Shown piece by piece: positions 25,623 through 28,888 of a stretch of DNA of 28,888 nt. Both the position numbers and the translations under genes were made by a program. A model generated the notes under the pieces. That model saw only the letters and a list, made by a program, of their open reading frames with translations, made no database searches and had not been told where the DNA came from. The DNA comes from DATKZH01 sp964475955. Lineage in GTDB: Bacteria; Planctomycetota; Planctomycetia; Pirellulales; Thermoguttaceae. The stretch spans positions 1 through 28,888 of the forward strand of contig CAYYZY010000095.1 in the NCBI GenBank assembly GCA_964475955.1, written 5' to 3'. Each line of letters begins with the position of its first letter. The stretch's first letter is position 1.

Positions 25623-25922
25623 AGCCGGTCTGCCGGAAGCGGATCGTACGGCTCCCGTGGCATCGCGGACGCGGTTGGACGAGGCGCCGCCACCCGGGCG
25701 TTCTCGTTCGGCCCGCTCGCGGCGCCGTCTTTTCCCCTGTTGCGCGGCCCTTCGTTACACGACCGGGGAGGAGAGGTTTGCAGGCCGTCCTGCGAGGAGT
25801 GGGCTGCGGAGACGTTCCGGCCGCGGACTTCCGCATTCGATGGATGCGTGAGACGGGCTGCCGATCCGTCTTGCCGTTTCGAACAACAGGGGCCTCCCTC
25901 GGCGCGTGAAAGGCGGTTCGAC
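25623..25922. other. Spacer before the hydrogenase remnants
   Basis: 300 bases with no recognised gene or repeat. The beta-subunit frame stays open back to 25740 but has no family similarity before ATG 25923. AAAGG 9 bases before that ATG is its likely ribosome site. Confidence 0.45.
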
Positions 25923-27080
25923 ATGACGATCCCCACGCGGGTTGCCGCCGAGTTCTTCCTGCCGCGAGACGGTCTCGACGAGTTGATCGGGGCCTTGCGG
26001 GGCAAAGGCTACGAGGTCCTGGGCCCGAGGGTCGTCCGGGATACGGTGATGATCCGGCCCCTCGAGTCGATGGACCAGCTTCCGCGAGCGGTGTCTGACG
26101 AGCAGGACGGAGACCGCTACCGGCTCACCGACGGCGACCCCGAGCTGACGTTCGAGTACGTCGTGGGGCCCGACGGCCCCAAGAAATACCTCTTCCCCCC
26201 GAAGCTGAAGCTCTTCGAGTTCCACGTCGACGAGGGCCGGTTCGTGCTCGACGGCGGGCCGCCCGACGTACCCAAGCCGGCGTTTCTCGGCGTTCGGCCG
26301 TGCGAGCTGGCCGCGATCGAGGTGCAGGATCGCGTCTTTGGCGTGGCCGAACCGGGGATGTTCCGTTGCGAGTCGGAGTCGTGGTACACGCAGGCGCGCG
26401 AGCAGGCGATGTTCATCGCCGTCAATTGCACCCGGGCCGGCGGCACCTGCTTCTGCGCGTCGTGGGACACCGGCCCCCGCGCCACGAAAGGGTTCGATCT
26501 GGCCCTGACCGAACTGCGCAGCGGTTTCGTGGTGGAAGTCGGTTCGCGACGGGGCCGGGCGTTGGTCGAGCGCCTCCCGGTGCGCGGGCCGAACGCGACC
26601 GAGTTGGAGCTGGCCGAGTTGAAGCTGCAACGCGTTCCGGAACAGATGGGTCGGCACCTGAAGACCGACGACGTCAAGGAGCTTATGGACCGAAACATCG
26701 AACACCCCCAATGGGACAAGGTGGCCCGCCGCTGCCTTTCCTGCGGGAACTGCACGATGGTGTGTCCCACGTGTTTCTGCTGCACCGTGGAAGGTTCAAC
26801 CCATCTCGACGACGAGACGATCGTGCGAACGCCCCCCTGAGAATCGTGCTACACGCACCAGTTCAGCTATATCACCTTGGGCCCGGAGCGCAACACAATC
26901 CGGGGGCGCTACCGCCACTGGCTGCGGCACAAGGTCGGCACCTGGTGGGACCAATTCGGCATGAGCGGCTGCGTGGGTTGCGGGCGTTGCATCACGTGGT
27001 GTCCGGTGGGGATCGACCTGACCGAGGAGATCCCGGCCATCCGCGAGGCAAGTCACTCGGAGACGGTCCATGTCACGTAA
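25923..27080 (+). pseudogene. hydB: Group 3b [NiFe]-hydrogenase (sulfhydrogenase) beta subunit, interrupted by an in-frame TGA
   Basis: A 385-codon frame continuous apart from a TGA at codon 306 (26838-26840). The N-terminal two thirds match sulfhydrogenase beta subunits (LGVRPCELAAIEVQDRVFG, CTRAGGTCFCASWDTGP). A [4Fe-4S] motif CLSCGNCTMVCPTC starts at 271. After the TGA the same frame continues ESCYTHQFSYITLG, NTIRGRYRHWLRHKVGTWWDQFG and a second motif GCVGCGRCITWCP (Cys 350, 353, 356, 360). Homologues have tryptophan before the (D/E)SC, so TGG to TGA is the simplest change. Unless read through, the product ends at 26840 and lacks one cluster. The subunit carries electrons between the FAD subunit and the hydrogenase core in the cytoplasm. 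The next gene overlaps its true stop by 11 bases. Confidence 0.85.
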
Positions 27081-27942
27081 TCACGCGGAGGCCCGCGCCG
27101 TGATTCATACCTTGAGCAAGCCGCGTCCCGAACCGATCTGCGGGATGGACACGTGGATGCCCGCGCCGGCGCGCATCGGGGGCGTTCGGGAGGAGAACTT
27201 CAACACGCGAACGTTCACCACCGAGTTCGCCGACGAAGAGATCGGGCAGATGTATCGTTTTGCGCCCGGGCAGTTCAACATGCTTTACGTGCCGGGCGTG
27301 GGCGAGGCGGCCTTTCCGGCGAGTTCCGACCCGGCCGAGTCGAAGCGCGTCGCGCACACCATCCGGCGGGTCGGTTCCGTGACCCGCACCCTCTGGCGGA
27401 TCGAAGAGGGAGGAATGATCGGCCTGCGCGGCCCGTTCGGCCGGGGATGGCCCATGGATGAGATGCAGGACCGGCACGTGGTGATCGTGGCCGGCGGAAT
27501 CGGCATCGCCCCCTTGCGACCGGTCGTTTACGCGCTGTTGCGCGAACCGGGCTACTGCAAACGGCTGGTGCTGCTCTACGGTTGCCGCACGCCCGAGGAA
27601 GAGGACCGGATCCGCCAGATCCGCCGCGATTGCCGGACGCTGATCACCATCGGCGCCTGCGCCACGTCGGGCGGCATCCAGGCCCTGCGGAACTGGGGCG
27701 ACGTCGAGGATTTCAGTCGATACGTCTACCCCCGTCCCGACGAGATCGAGGCCCTGGTCACCTCGACGCCGATCGCGTCGCACGTCTTCGTCGACTACGA
27801 GCTGCGCGGCTGTCCGATCAACCCGAATCACCTGCTCGAACTGGTCTCGGCGGCCGGTCGGTCCATCCGGTGGGCGCGTGCGTGGGCGGCTTCTACCGCC
27901 CGCCCGACGAGAACGAGGCCGCGGAGCGGTTGCCGGAGGTAG
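27070..27942 (+). CDS. Chimeric ORF: hydrogenase gamma (FAD/NAD(P)-binding) N-terminal part joined to delta (small) subunit middle
   Basis: Residues 1 to about 175 match the ferredoxin-NADP reductase-like gamma subunit: flavin-domain MYRFAPGQFNMLYVPGVGEAAFP, HTIRRVGSVTRTL, GLRGPFGRGWP, then nucleotide-binding VVIVAGGIGIAPLRPVVYALL and LVLLYGCRTP. The rest of the NAD domain and the C-terminal Cys motif are missing. From about 178 the frame continues as a [NiFe] small subunit: RIRQIRRDCRTLITIGACATSGGIQALRN (Cys 188, 197), STPIASHVFVDYELRGCPIN (Cys 248). It lacks the N-terminal CxxC and the C-terminal cluster region. After about 260 the residues are an out-of-frame reading of the alpha-subunit remnant. 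ATG 27070 has GGAG 7 bases upstream. It may be expressed but cannot form a normal hydrogenase. Confidence 0.82.
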   Translation: MSRNHAEARAVIHTLSKPRPEPICGMDTWMPAPARIGGVREENFNTRTFTTEFADEEIGQMYRFAPGQFNMLYVPGVGEAAFPASSDPAESKRVAHTIRRVGSVTRTLWRIEEGGMIGLRGPFGRGWPMDEMQDRHVVIVAGGIGIAPLRPVVYALLREPGYCKRLVLLYGCRTPEEEDRIRQIRRDCRTLITIGACATSGGIQALRNWGDVEDFSRYVYPRPDEIEALVTSTPIASHVFVDYELRGCPINPNHLLELVSAAGRSIRWARAWAASTARPTRTRPRSGCRR

Positions 27943-28105
27943 CGGCCTGCCGAGACGACATGTGCGACCTGCTGTTGACGCTCGCCCGCACGGCCGAATT
28001 CCCCGAGCTGGATCGCGACGACGAGTTCCTCGCGCTGGTGGCCGACGACGAGTACGCGATGAACCTCGGGCGCATCAAGAGCAGCCGGGGGCTCGACGTC
28101 GACCA
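27849..28105 (+). pseudogene. [NiFe]-hydrogenase alpha (large) subunit, internal fragment
   Basis: In a different frame from the preceding ORF, about 85 codons match the middle of group 3 large subunits: GGRSVHPVGACVGGFYRPP, then FPELDRDDEFLALV and DDEYAMNLGRIKSSRGLDVD. The N-terminal RxCGxC and C-terminal DPCxxC motifs that bind the NiFe centre are both absent, so no active site can form. There is no start codon of its own. By comparison with full-length homologues, roughly 150 residues before and 190 after are missing (estimate from memory of family length). Confidence 0.78.
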
Positions 28106-28387
28106 GTCTTCCGGCTCAAGAGCCCCGCCTTCGATGACGGGGAGACGATCCCGAAGCGACACACGTGCGAAGCCGAGAACGTGTCGCCCGAGTTGACTTG
28201 GACCGACCCCCTGGCGGCCACGCGCAGCTTCGCCCTGGTCGTCGACGATCCCGACGCCCCCAACGGGCCGTTCACGCACCGGGGGCTGTACGATATTCCC
28301 GGTGCGACGCGCCGGCTTCCGGAGGGTGTGTCCGACGTGGGAGCGTCGGCCGCGAACGATTTCCTGGCACGCTCCCCCGCGCACTAG
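28106..28387 (+). pseudogene. PEBP-family (YbhB/YbcL, Raf kinase inhibitor-like) protein, C-terminally truncated remnant
   Basis: A third frame begins exactly where the alpha fragment ends: FRLKSPAFDDGETIPKRHTC, ENVSPELTWTDPLAATRSFALVVDDPDAP and HRGLYDIPGATRRLPEGV. These are the N-terminal and middle parts of phosphatidylethanolamine-binding-like proteins. After ANDF the expected GxGYxGPCPP and the rest are missing, and the frame ends at TAG 28385-28387. No start codon is available apart from read-in from upstream, so the N-terminus is also cut or fused. About half of the usual protein of about 150-180 residues remains. Confidence 0.8.
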
Positions 28388-28888
28388 GGAACGCCCTCCG
28401 CGGCGCTTGCGCCGGCGCGAGGATTCCCCAGCGGCACCGAGGCCGTTGCCTACACGTCCGACTTGCCGCGCTGTCCCCGCGCCAAGCGGCCCGCAGTGTC
28501 TATTGCCCCCGCATGCCCCTCTCCCGAGGGGGGTGCGGCCGGAGCGGTCGTCGGAACACTTCACCGCCGGGCGCATCTCCTTGCCAGGCCAAAAGTTCCG
28601 TTACGAGACGACGGCGCCGCCGGGCCCGCCGGCCGCGGTGCCTTCGGCGATACGTAGCGGATTCTGCCACAGGAAGACGAGGGGTACTGCGGATAGTCCC
28701 CCTCGCTTGGCGCGGCAAAATAGAGTGCGTCGACTGAAACGGAATCGCTTCGCGGGCGGCGGAGGGGGGCGAGCCTTCACCGGAGAAGGCGCTGCCTGCA
28801 CCGTGTCGGCTCGGAGCCGCCGGGACCGCACGGCGTTTGAACGGATTGCCAGAACGGAAACGGGAGCCAGAATTCACCGAGGAAGAGG
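28388..28888. other. Window end with no recognised gene
   Basis: 500 GC-rich bases. Open frames on both strands lack family similarity or ribosome sites. A short hairpin CCCCTC-TCCC-GAGGGG (about 28515-28530) is the only structure noted. I looked for continuation of the PEBP protein in other frames and found none. Confidence 0.4.

Noticed and set aside
26838..26840. Selenocysteine or reassigned UGA at the beta-subunit TGA
   Set aside because: The family has tryptophan here, and no bacterial SECIS-like hairpin was seen just downstream. Several intact genes in the window (for example rpsU and the kinase) end in TGA, so UGA is a normal stop. Read-through cannot be excluded but is not supported.

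Overview
The window looks like a chromosomal fragment from a planctomycete (a Pirellulales-like or uncultured relative is my inference). The GC content is high, so many long antisense open frames are spurious. Gene content fits that phylum: an ECF sigma factor paired with a membrane Ser/Thr kinase carrying a PEGA domain, a secreted PEGA-WD40 protein, a large secreted glycoside hydrolase, and G-rich and palindromic intergenic repeats. No rRNA, tRNA or CRISPR array was seen.

Layout. 1-377: repeats and stable hairpins. 378-2434 (minus): ECF sigma factor then kinase. 2703-3845: PEGA-WD40 protein. 3876-5482 (minus): cbpA-like DnaJ, rnpA, yidD. 5662-6390: polysaccharide pyruvyl transferase family protein. 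6300-7075 (minus): ParD/ParE-like antitoxin-toxin pair whose toxin frame is overlong. 7269-7859 (minus): nucleotidyltransferase-like protein. 8203-9900: UbiB/AarF kinase. 9866-10096 (minus): small coiled-coil ORF. 10452-10649: rpsU. 10956-12458 (minus): PAS-PAS-SpoIIE phosphatase. 13241-14188: membrane TPR protein. 14370-16514: glgX. 16838-18189: MscS-family channel split by a frameshift. 18242-20836 (minus): glycoside hydrolase. 20997-21611 (minus): glycosyltransferase lacking its donor domain. 21962-22366: small membrane protein with HExxH. 22380-23108: repeat-rich spacer. 23109-25353: NfeD-flotillin operon ending at a strong terminator. 25434-25622: BON-domain remnant. 25923-28387: a collapsed group 3b [NiFe]-hydrogenase operon. 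28388-28888: nothing recognised.

The most striking region is 25923-28387. The four subunits of a cytosolic sulfhydrogenase-type [NiFe]-hydrogenase appear in the usual order (beta, gamma, delta, alpha), but only beta is full length, and it has an in-frame TGA where the family has tryptophan. Gamma is cut and joined in frame to the middle of delta. Delta runs with a frame change into the middle of alpha, and alpha runs with another frame change into a truncated PEBP-family gene. The glycosyltransferase, the BON remnant and the MscS gene show similar damage. Either this genome is losing DNA by repeated internal deletion or the assembly has dropped segments; the sequence alone cannot decide.

Two genes also carry short tandem duplications of their translation start region (16 bp at glgX, 17 bp at yidD). 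At yidD this creates a six-codon ORF linked by ATGA overlaps to both rnpA and yidD.
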